Assembly (NCBI GenBank): GCA_030039615.1
Contig: JASHVF010000329.1
Location: forward strand, 1-16,569
Length of the DNA: 16,569 nucleotides
Direction: 5' to 3'
Source of the DNA: Gammaproteobacteria bacterium
GTDB lineage: Bacteria > Pseudomonadota > Gammaproteobacteria > Steroidobacterales > Steroidobacteraceae
The notes under the pieces were generated by a model. The model did not search any database and was not told where the DNA came from. It was given only the letters and a program-made list of their open reading frames with translations. The position numbers and the translations under genes were made by a program. Position 1 is the stretch's first letter. Every line of letters starts with the position of its first letter. Below are positions 1 to 6,817 of the stretch, one piece after another.

Positions 1-12
1 CCGCCGCGCCTA

Positions 13-41
13 TTGCCGCCCCCGGGATGCGCTTGTAGAAT
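13..41 (+). promoter_or_regulatory. Putative sigma-70 promoter of the tRNA-fMet gene
   Basis: A -35-like TTGCCG at 13-18 and a -10-like TAGAAT at 36-41 are separated by exactly 17 bases. Transcription would begin near 48, a few bases before the mature tRNA 5' end at 56. The stretch just after the -10 is GC-rich, which is typical of stringently controlled stable-RNA promoters (inference). The matches are 4/6 and 5/6 to the consensus. Confidence 0.55.
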
Positions 42-55
42 GCGCGCCCTCCTGG

Positions 56-132
56 TGCGGGGTGGAGCAGTCTGGCAGCTCGTCGGGCTCATAACCCGAA
101 GGTCGCAGGTTCAAATCCTGCCCCCGCTACCA
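56..132 (+). tRNA. Initiator tRNA-fMet (CAU)
   Basis: This is a 77-nt cloverleaf with an encoded CCA end (130-132). The anticodon loop is CTCATAA, so the anticodon is CAU. Two initiator hallmarks are visible. The anticodon stem carries three consecutive G:C pairs (GGG/CCC flanking the loop), and position 1 (T56) does not pair with position 72 (T128); acceptor pairing starts at the second base. The remaining acceptor pairs (GCGGGG with CCCCGC) and the T stem (GCAGG/CCTGC) are perfect. The E. coli initiator has C1/A72; here the mismatch is U-U. The tRNA initiates translation after formylation. No clear intrinsic terminator follows, and positions 133-254 hold no gene I can support. Confidence 0.96.
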
Positions 133-254
133 CTTATAAAGCGGCGTCCGTGGCTCGCCCGAAGAGAATTGTCCCCCGCTGCTCTTGCCAGCCGCCGCTT
201 CCAATTCGTGCACTTTGACCATGGCGTCGGCCCTCGCTTGCCGAACGCATTCCT

Positions 255-1316
255 TCAAACGGTCAGCGCTATCTTTCCGACGTGCGACTTTGTCATGAAC
301 TCCGTCTGTGCAGCAGCGATCTCTGCCAAAGGATACGTTGCGCTGACCAGCGGCCGAATCTCGCCACGCTCGATGTATCCGATGAGAGCGGGAAAGACCG
401 CACGGTCAGGCACCGTGCACCCGCGCAGTTGGAGGTCCTTGAGATATAGCGCTCGCAGGTCAAGCTCGACGATCGGTCCGGCAATTGCGCCCGCCACGGC
501 GTAGCGTCCGCCACGCGCCAGCACCGCGAGCAGCTGCGGGAACCGATACCCGCCCACGACATCGATCGCCGCGTGGATGCACTCTGACCCGAGTTCGCGC
601 AGCAAATCTGCTTCGCGGGCGATCACGCGGCAGGCGCCCAGCGCTTCGATTGCCGCGGTCTTCGTTTGCCCCGCGATGGCTATCACCTGGGCGCCGCGGC
701 GTTTCGCGAGCTGCACCGCGGCGGAGCCCACCCCGCCTGACGCGCCCGTGACCAGCACGCGCTCGCCGGCCCGCACGCCCGCGCGGGTCAACATGTTCTC
801 CGCAGCCAGATAGGAGCAGGGAAAGGAGGCAAGCTCCACGTCGGACAGCATGCTGTGGATGGCGCAGGCATTGCTCGCCGGCACCACTGTGAACTCGGCG
901 AATGCGCCGTTGATGTCCGAGCCGAAGTAAAGCGCAGCCCCGCTCGCAGGCCGGAGTATTGGATCGATGAGCACGCGCTGTCCGATGCGCGCGGGATCAA
1001 CTCCGGGCCCTACGGCCGCGATGTGACCGCAGGCATCGGCCCCCTGTATCCGGGGGAAGCTCAGGCAATCGCCCGCCCATCCCGAGTCCTCGGCCGCCGC
1101 TTGCGGCAATGCGGCAGCACCAGTTGCAGAGGTCACCGACTTCGAGTACCAGCCGATCCTCATGTTGATGTCCGTGTTGTTGACCGCCGCGGCGCGAATT
1201 CGCACCAGCACTTCACCGGTCGTCGGCACTGGAACGGGTACGTCGCCGCGGAACACCAGCCGATCGAGGCCGCCGTGCCCGTCCAGCAGCACGGCACGCA
1301 TGGTCTTGGCAGTCAC
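255..1316 (-). CDS. MDR-superfamily dehydrogenase (quinone-oxidoreductase/alcohol-dehydrogenase-like)
   Basis: This 353-residue protein is a member of the medium-chain dehydrogenase/reductase family. A GroES-like N-terminal domain (about residues 35-150) is followed by a Rossmann domain with the nucleotide-binding motif GASGGVGSAA at 191-200. That form is typical of NADP(H)-using quinone oxidoreductases. The usual catalytic-zinc ligands of alcohol dehydrogenases are not evident: the GHE position reads GHI (97-99), so a zinc-independent reductase is likelier. The substrate is unknown. The start is uncertain: GTG at 1316 is listed, but ATG at 1301 gives the common family N-terminus MRAVLLDGHGG, and neither has a convincing Shine-Dalgarno. 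It lies 147 bp downstream of the methyltransferase gene on the same strand, with two hairpins between them, so co-transcription is possible but not assured. Confidence 0.88.
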   Translation of the reverse strand: MTAKTMRAVLLDGHGGLDRLVFRGDVPVPVPTTGEVLVRIRAAAVNNTDINMRIGWYSKSVTSATGAAALPQAAAEDSGWAGDCLSFPRIQGADACGHIAAVGPGVDPARIGQRVLIDPILRPASGAALYFGSDINGAFAEFTVVPASNACAIHSMLSDVELASFPCSYLAAENMLTRAGVRAGERVLVTGASGGVGSAAVQLAKRRGAQVIAIAGQTKTAAIEALGACRVIAREADLLRELGSECIHAAIDVVGGYRFPQLLAVLARGGRYAVAGAIAGPIVELDLRALYLKDLQLRGCTVPDRAVFPALIGYIERGEIRPLVSATYPLAEIAAAQTEFMTKSHVGKIALTV

Positions 1317-1410
1317 GAACCGGGGCTTTGCAACATGGAGGCTCGCCGAAGCGCTGCGCGTTGCTGATCTGCGTTAAGTATCAGTAAGGCAGGCCGGCAA
1401 ATCCAGCGCT

Positions 1411-1459
1411 GCCAGGTCTCCTGGCCAAGCTCCGGTGAGCACGGGAGCGCAATCCCGTG
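1411..1459 (-). other. Two adjacent hairpins between the methyltransferase and dehydrogenase genes
   Basis: CACGGGA (1440-1446) and TCCCGTG (1453-1459) form a perfect 7-bp stem with a 6-base loop. GCCAGG (1411-1416) and CCTGGC (1420-1425) form a perfect 6-bp stem with a 3-base loop. On the minus strand the first hairpin begins 5 bases after the stop codon of the methyltransferase gene. Neither is followed by a T-run, so a classical intrinsic terminator is not supported. An attenuator, an RNA-stabilising 3' structure or a weak terminator are all possible. Confidence 0.45.
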
Positions 1460-1463
1460 TCTC

Positions 1464-2999
1464 TCACGCTGGCCGCGCCCGCCGCAAGCGCCGTCCGCTG
1501 CGCTCGTGCGGTCCCGCATCAGCCGGCGAATCGACCCGCGGCAAAACCTGCGGCAGTGCCTGTCCCGCGCTCATTCCGTCTCTGATGAGGCGGATCATCT
1601 CCGCCTCGATCCGAGGATCGAGTGGCGGGGAGGTATAGGCAGCCAGCCGCCGCTCCACCTCCTGCCTGACGCGCTGCTCGATGCTGCTGGCGCCTTCCTG
1701 CTGCCAGGACTCGCGACTCAGGCGGTCGAAAACCCTGCCGGGAAGATACAGTTCCTTCGGCCAGTATTTGAGCGTATGCGGTGCGGTGAGCAGATGCTTG
1801 TCGCGCAGCAGTTGTCCGACGAGCTCGACGGTCGGCAAGTCCTCCTTGACCGCCAGATCGCGGCAGAAGTGCAGCGCCTGCCCGCACAGCTCGTCGTCGA
1901 AGACCAGCTTTTCCAGGCTGAACGTCAGTACGTAGTCGAGCATTCCCGGCCCGGAAACCGAATTCACGCCGGCAAGCGCGGCAAGCAAGGCTCCGCCGAA
2001 GGACTCAGCCCCCGCCTGCGCATCGAGGAATTTGCTCTCGCTGAGCGCCATATATCCCTGGGTCGGCAAGCCGAGATGCTTGGCGATCTCCACGTACGCC
2101 ACGCTCAGGTGGAGCGCTTCGATGGCGGCCATGGGTGACATTGCGGTGCGCATGTGAAAGGTCGCCGGCGCGCCACCGAACAGGACCGGCGTTCCAGGCC
2201 TGACGATCTGCGCCATGGTCACTCCCGCCAGCACGTCGGCCACGTGCATGACCGTCGCGCCCACCAGGGTCACGGGCGCAATCAAGCCCATGAGCGTCAC
2301 CGGCACGATCTCCACAGGGATGCCGTACGCCGCGCAATCCAGCAGATTCTGGCAGGAGTCCTCGCTGTAGCGATAAGAGCCGCTCGCGGTGACCGTGAAG
2401 ATCGCCATCGGCCGCTCGATGAGGTCGGCCTGATCGCGCCGAAACAGCTCCATGAGGGCAGCCATGCGTGGGACGCCGTGCTCGCTGAAGGCCCCCGACA
2501 CCACGGGCTTGAGCGAGTTACTGAGCACCAGGAAGAGCCGCCAGGCGTCCGATATCTGCGGCTCGATGTCGTTCGTCGAGAAGGCCGTAGCCAGGTAGCC
2601 GAGATTCTTCAGTCCGTCGGCGAGACGCACATACTCGATGAAGTCCCGCGTCGTGGCGGCACGCGTCTCAGCGGTGCGATGATCCAACACCTGCAGGCCG
2701 CTGGAGCCGGGCACGAAGTGCACGTGGTCGCCGGCGAGCTCGGTGTAGCGTTCGCCGCTGCGGTCGTAGAGCGTGATGCTCTTCGGAGCACTTTCGATGG
2801 CGCGCTCGACGACCGCGCTCGGAAAGAGCACGCGCTCGGCATCGTCGGCGGTGCGCGCGAGCTTCAGTCCATGACCGAGCAGTCGCTCGCGCAGCTGCGC
2901 GCCGCGGACCTCGACGCCGATCTCGGCCAGAATTCTCTTCGCCTCCCCGAGGATCGGCTCCAGCAGATCCTGCGGCACGACTCGCAGCCCCGGCCTCAT
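1464..2999 (-). CDS. MttB-superfamily (trimethylamine methyltransferase-like) protein, non-pyrrolysine
   Basis: This 511-residue protein has the family's conserved C-terminal half. A SPMAAIEALHLSVAYVEIAK stretch (288-307) is followed by ESKFLDAQAG (321-330) and an LAGVN...GPGMLDY...FSLEKLVFDDE block (342-370). Characterised members transfer a methyl group from a methylamine or quaternary amine to a corrinoid protein. True MttB has an in-frame amber codon read as pyrrolysine. Here the frame is uninterrupted, so this belongs to the larger non-pyrrolysine branch, whose known members act on glycine betaine and related compounds. The actual substrate cannot be read from sequence. No corrinoid protein or activase is nearby in the window. 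The start ATG at 2999 has a GGGG-type ribosome site just upstream. It lies 79 bp downstream of the hydrogenase gene on the same strand, which suggests an operon. The C-terminal tail is Arg/Ala-rich and unremarkable. Confidence 0.9.
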   Translation of the reverse strand: MRPGLRVVPQDLLEPILGEAKRILAEIGVEVRGAQLRERLLGHGLKLARTADDAERVLFPSAVVERAIESAPKSITLYDRSGERYTELAGDHVHFVPGSSGLQVLDHRTAETRAATTRDFIEYVRLADGLKNLGYLATAFSTNDIEPQISDAWRLFLVLSNSLKPVVSGAFSEHGVPRMAALMELFRRDQADLIERPMAIFTVTASGSYRYSEDSCQNLLDCAAYGIPVEIVPVTLMGLIAPVTLVGATVMHVADVLAGVTMAQIVRPGTPVLFGGAPATFHMRTAMSPMAAIEALHLSVAYVEIAKHLGLPTQGYMALSESKFLDAQAGAESFGGALLAALAGVNSVSGPGMLDYVLTFSLEKLVFDDELCGQALHFCRDLAVKEDLPTVELVGQLLRDKHLLTAPHTLKYWPKELYLPGRVFDRLSRESWQQEGASSIEQRVRQEVERRLAAYTSPPLDPRIEAEMIRLIRDGMSAGQALPQVLPRVDSPADAGPHERSGRRLRRARPA

Positions 3000-3078
3000 G
3001 TGCCAAGCCCCGCGGTCTCACGCCCTGACATGGCCGTTGCGCGCGGCTTAAAACTCATGGCCGCAGTGCCCCGCTCGC

Positions 3079-5166
3079 TCACGGTACGGTAACCGGGCAG
3101 GGATTGGTCCGCGCAAGGCTTCTGATCACCATCCTCCGTGTTCCGCCGTCGTCCGTCGTGCCGGTCTCGATGTGGAACAGGCAGCGCTCGCCCGCGGGCG
3201 TTATGACCGCAAGATCCCCGACATCCCCCGCGGATTGCATCCGGTGTCGCACATAGGCGGGACCGTACTTGCGCGGCGGCAGTCCGGTGCGGATGAATGC
3301 CTCGATGTTGGCGGCGCCCCTGATCTCGCCGGCTGCCGAGGCCGTTGACCACAGCCCATCTGGATGAAAGAGGCCGGCCGCGCCTGCGGCGTCCCTGCGG
3401 TCCACACAGTCGAGAAACCGCATCAGCAGCAGTCGCCCGGAGTTTCGCCCGGCGAAGCTCGTGTGCAAGGCGTGCGCCGCGGCGGAACCCGGCTGCCTGA
3501 GCTCCGTGGCGTAGAGCTTCTGGACCTCCCGATTCTCATCGGAGCGCCGATGCAGCGCCCGTCGATCGAGGTCATAAACCGCCTGCATGCGCTTCTGCAG
3601 GATGTGGGGATCCATCGATTTAGGCTCGCCGCCGCCGCCCAGGCATCCGCCTACGCACGCCATCACCTCAATGGCAACATACTCCTCGCGCCAGGATTCG
3701 GTCGTCAGCATACGTTGCGCTGCCGCGATCCCGTTGCATATGGCTACCTTGCCCACGCCCGGAACCGCGGCTGCCTTGACCGATTCGCTGACGCCGCGCA
3801 GCGCGTGCCACTCGAGCGCCTCGGAGCCCGGCGCGCCGATGAGGTGCGAGGCAGTGCGCACCAGTGCCTCCATGACGCCGCCCGAGGCGCCGAAAATCTG
3901 GCCGGCCCCGGTACTCTCACCGAGCGGGCTGTCGAACTCGCCGTCCTCCGCGAGAGCGCCGAAGGCGATTCCGCGGTGGCGGATCATGCGGGCCAGCTCG
4001 CGCGTCGTGAGCACGTGATCCAGGTCGCCCGCCATCCCGGGGCGCATCGCCTCATCCTTCTTCGCGGTGCAGGGCATCACGCTGACGACATAGGGCTCCG
4101 CCCTGCCAGCGGCGAAGTCCGTGCCGAGAGCGCGGGCAAAGCCGCCGCGCTTGGTGAGTGCGCCGTGCATCTGCTGCGGTGATTTGGTCGTGCTCAGGTG
4201 CTTGAGGAGATCGGGTCGGTTGATTTCGAGCCAATTCACCCACCCGGGACAGCAGGAGGTGAAGAGCGGCAGATCCTTCCCTGCCTGCAGGCGCGCCAGA
4301 AGCTCGGACGCCTCCTCCATGGCGGTCAGATCGGCGCCGAAATTGGTGTCGAACACGTAATCAAAACCCAGCCGCCGCAGCGCATTGATCAATCTGCCGG
4401 TGCTGACGGTACCGGGCTTGAAGCCGAACTCTTCGCTGATGGCAATGCGCGTTGCAGGCGCGACCTGCACCGCGGAGATGCGGCGGCGTGCATCGAGTAT
4501 CTGCAGCACCTCGTGCCAGTGCGGTGTCTCGACCAGCGCGCCGACCGGGCAGGCGAGCGTACACTGACCGCAGGAGATGCAGTTTGTGTCAGCGAGCGAG
4601 CTATCGAAGACGGTGACCGGAAGGCGGTCCGAGCCACGCTCGGCAAAGCCGATCACGTACTGTTGCTGCCCCTGCTCGCCGCAGGCCTCGGCGCACAAGC
4701 CGCATTCGACACACTTCGACAGCTCGCGCCAGATGCTCGGCGAGGTATGGTCGGTGGTTGCGTGCTCGGGGTGCTGCGCCGAGCCGCGCGCGATTTTAGG
4801 CCAGCGGTCCTGCCATTGATTCTCGCTGACGAGACTCTGCAACCTGCAGCTTCCATCGACCTCGCAGCGCAGACAGTCGTTGGGATGGCGCGCCAGCAGC
4901 CACGCGGCGTCCGCGGCGCGAAACTCCCGCAGGGATGCCGAGTCCGTCGTGACGACGTCACCGTCGTTGGCGAGCGTCACACACGCAGGCAGCGGGTGCT
5001 CCCGGCCCTGCACCTCCACCAGACACATGCGGCATACCGCGTGCGACGGCAGACGGGGGTGATAGCAAAGCGTCGGGATGTGTACGCCCGCTTCCCTGGC
5101 CGCACTGAATAAGGTCGAGCCCTCTGCCAAGCTGACCGGCCGGCCATTGACTGTCACCCGGATCAT
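3079..5166 (-). CDS. hydA: [FeFe]-hydrogenase, multi-FeS (CpI-like) with C-terminal SnoaL-like domain
   Basis: This 695-residue enzyme interconverts protons and H2. Domains in order: a plant-type [2Fe-2S] ferredoxin domain (Cys34, 45, 48, 62); a His-Cys3 [4Fe-4S] site (His94, Cys98, 101, 107); two [4Fe-4S] motifs (Cys152/155/158/162 and Cys196/199/202/206); and the H-cluster domain. The three signature loops are intact: TSCCPGW (303-309, with the proton-relay Cys305 and ligand Cys306), MPCTAKKDE (364-372) and EVMACVGGC (500-508, ligands Cys504 and Cys508). A small-subunit-like tail follows (about 535-574). Residues about 576-695 are an added SnoaL/NTF2-like domain, which is unusual. The active-site residues argue for a catalytic enzyme, not a sensory one. 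I chose ATG at 5166 because the ferredoxin domain begins there, with GAGG upstream; the frame stays open further upstream but encodes nothing recognisable. The gene heads the left operon. Maturases HydE/F/G are absent from the window. Confidence 0.93.
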   Translation of the reverse strand: MIRVTVNGRPVSLAEGSTLFSAAREAGVHIPTLCYHPRLPSHAVCRMCLVEVQGREHPLPACVTLANDGDVVTTDSASLREFRAADAAWLLARHPNDCLRCEVDGSCRLQSLVSENQWQDRWPKIARGSAQHPEHATTDHTSPSIWRELSKCVECGLCAEACGEQGQQQYVIGFAERGSDRLPVTVFDSSLADTNCISCGQCTLACPVGALVETPHWHEVLQILDARRRISAVQVAPATRIAISEEFGFKPGTVSTGRLINALRRLGFDYVFDTNFGADLTAMEEASELLARLQAGKDLPLFTSCCPGWVNWLEINRPDLLKHLSTTKSPQQMHGALTKRGGFARALGTDFAAGRAEPYVVSVMPCTAKKDEAMRPGMAGDLDHVLTTRELARMIRHRGIAFGALAEDGEFDSPLGESTGAGQIFGASGGVMEALVRTASHLIGAPGSEALEWHALRGVSESVKAAAVPGVGKVAICNGIAAAQRMLTTESWREEYVAIEVMACVGGCLGGGGEPKSMDPHILQKRMQAVYDLDRRALHRRSDENREVQKLYATELRQPGSAAAHALHTSFAGRNSGRLLLMRFLDCVDRRDAAGAAGLFHPDGLWSTASAAGEIRGAANIEAFIRTGLPPRKYGPAYVRHRMQSAGDVGDLAVITPAGERCLFHIETGTTDDGGTRRMVIRSLARTNPCPVTVP

Positions 5167-5260
5167 TGGTGCAACTGCCCCTCGAGCCCTGAAAGTGACC
5201 GGCGCGCGCCGCTCGATCCATAAGAGGATATGCGTATTCCGGGATGCTCCTTGATCGCGT

Positions 5261-5269
5261 CCTCTAGTC
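5261..5269 (+). other. Left half of the IS insertion site, repeated in the element's non-coding RNA
   Basis: The nine bases CCTCTAGTC directly left of the element recur exactly at 6623-6631 inside the element's right end. If one A/G difference is allowed, the match extends to 13 positions (5261-5273 versus 6623-6635). In an RNA copy that difference would be a G-T wobble against the bottom strand. I read this as the left-target guide of a bridge RNA (inference). The last two bases belong to a TCA that is present at both element junctions. Confidence 0.6.
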
Positions 5270-5272
5270 ACA

Positions 5273-5285
5273 ATGGAACGACCGG
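5273..5285 (+). repeat. Left subterminal inverted repeat of the IS (IRL)
   Basis: ATGGAACGACCGG is the exact reverse complement of 6792-6804. The match stops on both sides, giving 13 perfect base pairs. Confidence 0.9.
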
Positions 5286-5301
5286 CTCCCGATTTGCAAA
5301 G

Positions 5302-5335
5302 CGCGGGTTACGCTTTGGATCGGGTAAGACCCGCG
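5302..5335 (+). other. Stem-loop in the left end of the IS
   Basis: CGCGGGT (5302-5308) pairs with ACCCGCG (5329-5335) across a 20-base loop, upstream of the transposase gene. It could hinder read-through translation or transcription from outside, or be part of the left-end recognition site. The function is not established. Confidence 0.4.
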
Positions 5336-5366
5336 GCGCAGAGCCGCATACAAATGGGAGCCGGCG

Positions 5367-6500
5367 ATGAGGAACGTACGATTTGTGGGGCTTGATGTCC
5401 ATGCGGAGACGATTGCGGTGGCGGTGGCGGAAGTGAGTGGAGAGGTGCGCGGCCTCGGGATCATTCCCAATCGCGCCGAGAGTGTCGGGCGGCTGATCCG
5501 CAAGCTCGGCAAAGCTGAGCAACTGCGGGTGTGCTACGAGGCAGGCCCGACCGGGTACGTGCTGTACTGGCAGCTGGCGGCGCTGGGGGTGAAGTGCGAG
5601 GTGGTGGCGCCGACTTTGGTGCCGGTGAAGGCAGGGGATCGGGTCAAGACCGATCGACGTGATGCCGAGAAGCTTGCCCGTAGCTATCGCGCCGGAGACC
5701 TTACCCCCGTGTGGGTGCCGGATGCGGCGCATGAGGCGCTGCGCGATCTGGTGCGCGCGCGCCTTGCGGCCAAGCGCGATCAGCTGCGCGCCCGTCATCG
5801 CTTGAGCAAGTTCCTGTTGCGCCACGGGCGGCGAGCCCCCGAGGGCACTACTGCCTGGTGCGAGAAGTACCTGCAGTGGATCAAGGCGCACGTGCGCTTC
5901 GAGCAGAACGCCCAGGAACTCACTCTCGCGGACTACCTGCACGAGGTCGAGCATGCCGCCGAGCGCATCGTGCGGCTCGAGCGTTCGATCGATGCCTCGA
6001 TCGAGAGGCTCCCGGTGAAGATGCGTACGGTGATCGAGGCGCTGCAGAGCCTGCGCGGCATTGCCCAGATCAGTGCCGTGTCGATCATGGCCGAGGTGGG
6101 GGAGCTGTCGCGCTTTGCCCATCCGCGACAGCTGATGGGGTACTCCGGAGCGGTCTGCCGAGAGCACTCCAGTGGTCCGCGTATCCGGCGCGGACCGATC
6201 AGCAAAGCGGGCAATGCCCACCTGCGGCGCATCGTGGTGGAGGCGGCCTGGGCTTACCGGCACCGCCCGGCAGTGGGTAAGACGCTCGCCACCCGGCAGC
6301 GCCGCAGCAGCCCCGCCGTGACCGCCCTCGCCTGGAAGGCGCAGCAGCGGCTGCACCAGCGCTACATGCGGCTCATGGCGAGGGGCAAAAACAAGCAGCA
6401 GACGATTACCGCGGTGGGGCGCGAGCTCTTGGGCTTCATCTGGGCGATCGGCGTGCACGTGGAACGGGAGGTCAACCTGCCGCTGAGGCAGGCTGCCTGA
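5367..6500 (+). CDS. IS110-family transposase (DEDD/serine recombinase)
   Basis: This 377-residue protein has the IS110 two-domain plan. The N-terminal RuvC-like DEDD domain shows Asp10 (GLDVH), Glu58 (CYEAG), Asp96 and Asp99 (TDRRD). A coiled, Arg-rich linker (about 120-220) leads to the C-terminal Tnp domain with LRGIAQISA (228-236), LMGYSG (255-260), the serine motif EHSSGPRIRRG (Ser267/268) and ISKAGN (277-282). Family members recombine DNA through the paired DEDD and serine active sites, guided by an RNA from the element's non-coding end. The start ATG at 5367 has GGGAG seven bases upstream. All catalytic positions are intact and the frame is uninterrupted, so the element may still be active. 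The length is within the family range. Confidence 0.95.
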   Translation: MRNVRFVGLDVHAETIAVAVAEVSGEVRGLGIIPNRAESVGRLIRKLGKAEQLRVCYEAGPTGYVLYWQLAALGVKCEVVAPTLVPVKAGDRVKTDRRDAEKLARSYRAGDLTPVWVPDAAHEALRDLVRARLAAKRDQLRARHRLSKFLLRHGRRAPEGTTAWCEKYLQWIKAHVRFEQNAQELTLADYLHEVEHAAERIVRLERSIDASIERLPVKMRTVIEALQSLRGIAQISAVSIMAEVGELSRFAHPRQLMGYSGAVCREHSSGPRIRRGPISKAGNAHLRRIVVEAAWAYRHRPAVGKTLATRQRRSSPAVTALAWKAQQRLHQRYMRLMARGKNKQQTITAVGRELLGFIWAIGVHVEREVNLPLRQAA

Positions 6501-6573
6501 GCCACTCAACGAGTCACAGGACACAGAGGGTGAAAAGCGCAAGCAGACAGCGGCTGCGGTGGCACGCGGTAAA

Positions 6574-6704
6574 GGAGAATCCTCGACGTATCCTATGCGG
6601 TAGCCTCCGGGCCGAACCCGCGCCTCTAGTCGCAAGGCAGCTCCCGACGGATCACGACCATGATGGCGAGTGCTCGCACTCGATCCACGAATATCAGAGT
6701 GATC
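6574..6704 (+). ncRNA. Candidate bridge RNA (seekRNA) core of the IS
   Basis: Two consecutive internal-loop hairpins can be drawn in the right end. Loop 1 has closing stem GGAG (6574-6577) with CTCC (6641-6644) and apical stem CGGG (6608-6611) with CCCG (6617-6620). Its 3' side holds CCTCTAGTC (6623-6631), identical to the left flank. Its 5' side holds TCGACG-T-ATCCT (6583-6594), complementary to the right flank 6808-6818 apart from one bulged T. Loop 2 has closing stem GATCAC (6650-6655) with GTGATC (6699-6704) and apical stem CGAGTG (6667-6672) with CACTCG (6677-6682). Its 3' side holds ATATCA (6691-6696), identical to the element's right end at 6803-6808. This matches the target-loop then donor-loop order of known bridge RNAs. 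The true 5' and 3' ends are unknown and probably lie outside these coordinates. The stems and matches are seen; the function is inferred. Confidence 0.68.
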
Positions 6705-6791
6705 AACCGTCGCACTTCGCTGCCGCGGCCGTTGTCTGCTTGCACTTGATCCTTCAAGAATCATGAAGACCACCGATCAACTACTACTTGA

Positions 6792-6804
6792 CCGGTCGTT
6801 CCAT
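6792..6804 (-). repeat. Right subterminal inverted repeat of the IS (IRR)
   Basis: CCGGTCGTTCCAT is the exact reverse complement of 5273-5285. It ends one base from the proposed right end of the element. Confidence 0.9.
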
Positions 6805-6817
6805 ATCAGGATCGTCG

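Larger units (their letters stand above)
5268..6805 (+). mobile_element. Complete IS110-family insertion sequence (IS1111-like architecture), about 1538 bp
   Basis: The element has one transposase gene, a short left end (about 100 bp), a long non-coding right end (about 290 bp) and 13-bp subterminal inverted repeats (5273-5285 and 6792-6804). TCA occurs at both junctions (5268-5270 and 6806-6808), so the exact boundary slides by up to three bases. Taking 5268-6805 puts the left repeat 5 bp and the right repeat 1 bp from the ends, as is usual in the IS1111 group. No longer target duplication is present, as expected for this family. Removing the element leaves about 113 bp between the hydrogenase ATG (5166) and the permease ATG (6818), so it landed in a short divergent intergenic region. 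Its transposase and predicted RNA both read toward the ABC genes. Confidence 0.85.

Noticed and set aside
13..504. Plus-strand open frame running through the tRNA
   Set aside because: It reads through a structural RNA gene and the antisense of the MDR dehydrogenase, with no domain signal.
1464..2999. Pyrrolysine-containing trimethylamine methyltransferase (MttB proper)
   Set aside because: The frame is continuous without an in-frame amber codon, so it is a non-pyrrolysine member and trimethylamine specificity is not supported.
5167..5271. N-terminal extension of the hydrogenase by 35 codons
   Set aside because: The extension has no ferredoxin-like sequence and runs to the edge of the insertion element. 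The family N-terminus begins exactly at ATG 5166.
5268..6773. Minus-strand open frame of about 500 codons across the IS
   Set aside because: It is antisense to an intact transposase with all catalytic residues, is low in hydrophobic order, and matches no family.
6788..6817. TTG start for the ABC permease inside the IS right end
   Set aside because: It would make the first residues from the IS inverted repeat. An ATG with a good ribosome site lies 30 bases downstream, just outside the element.
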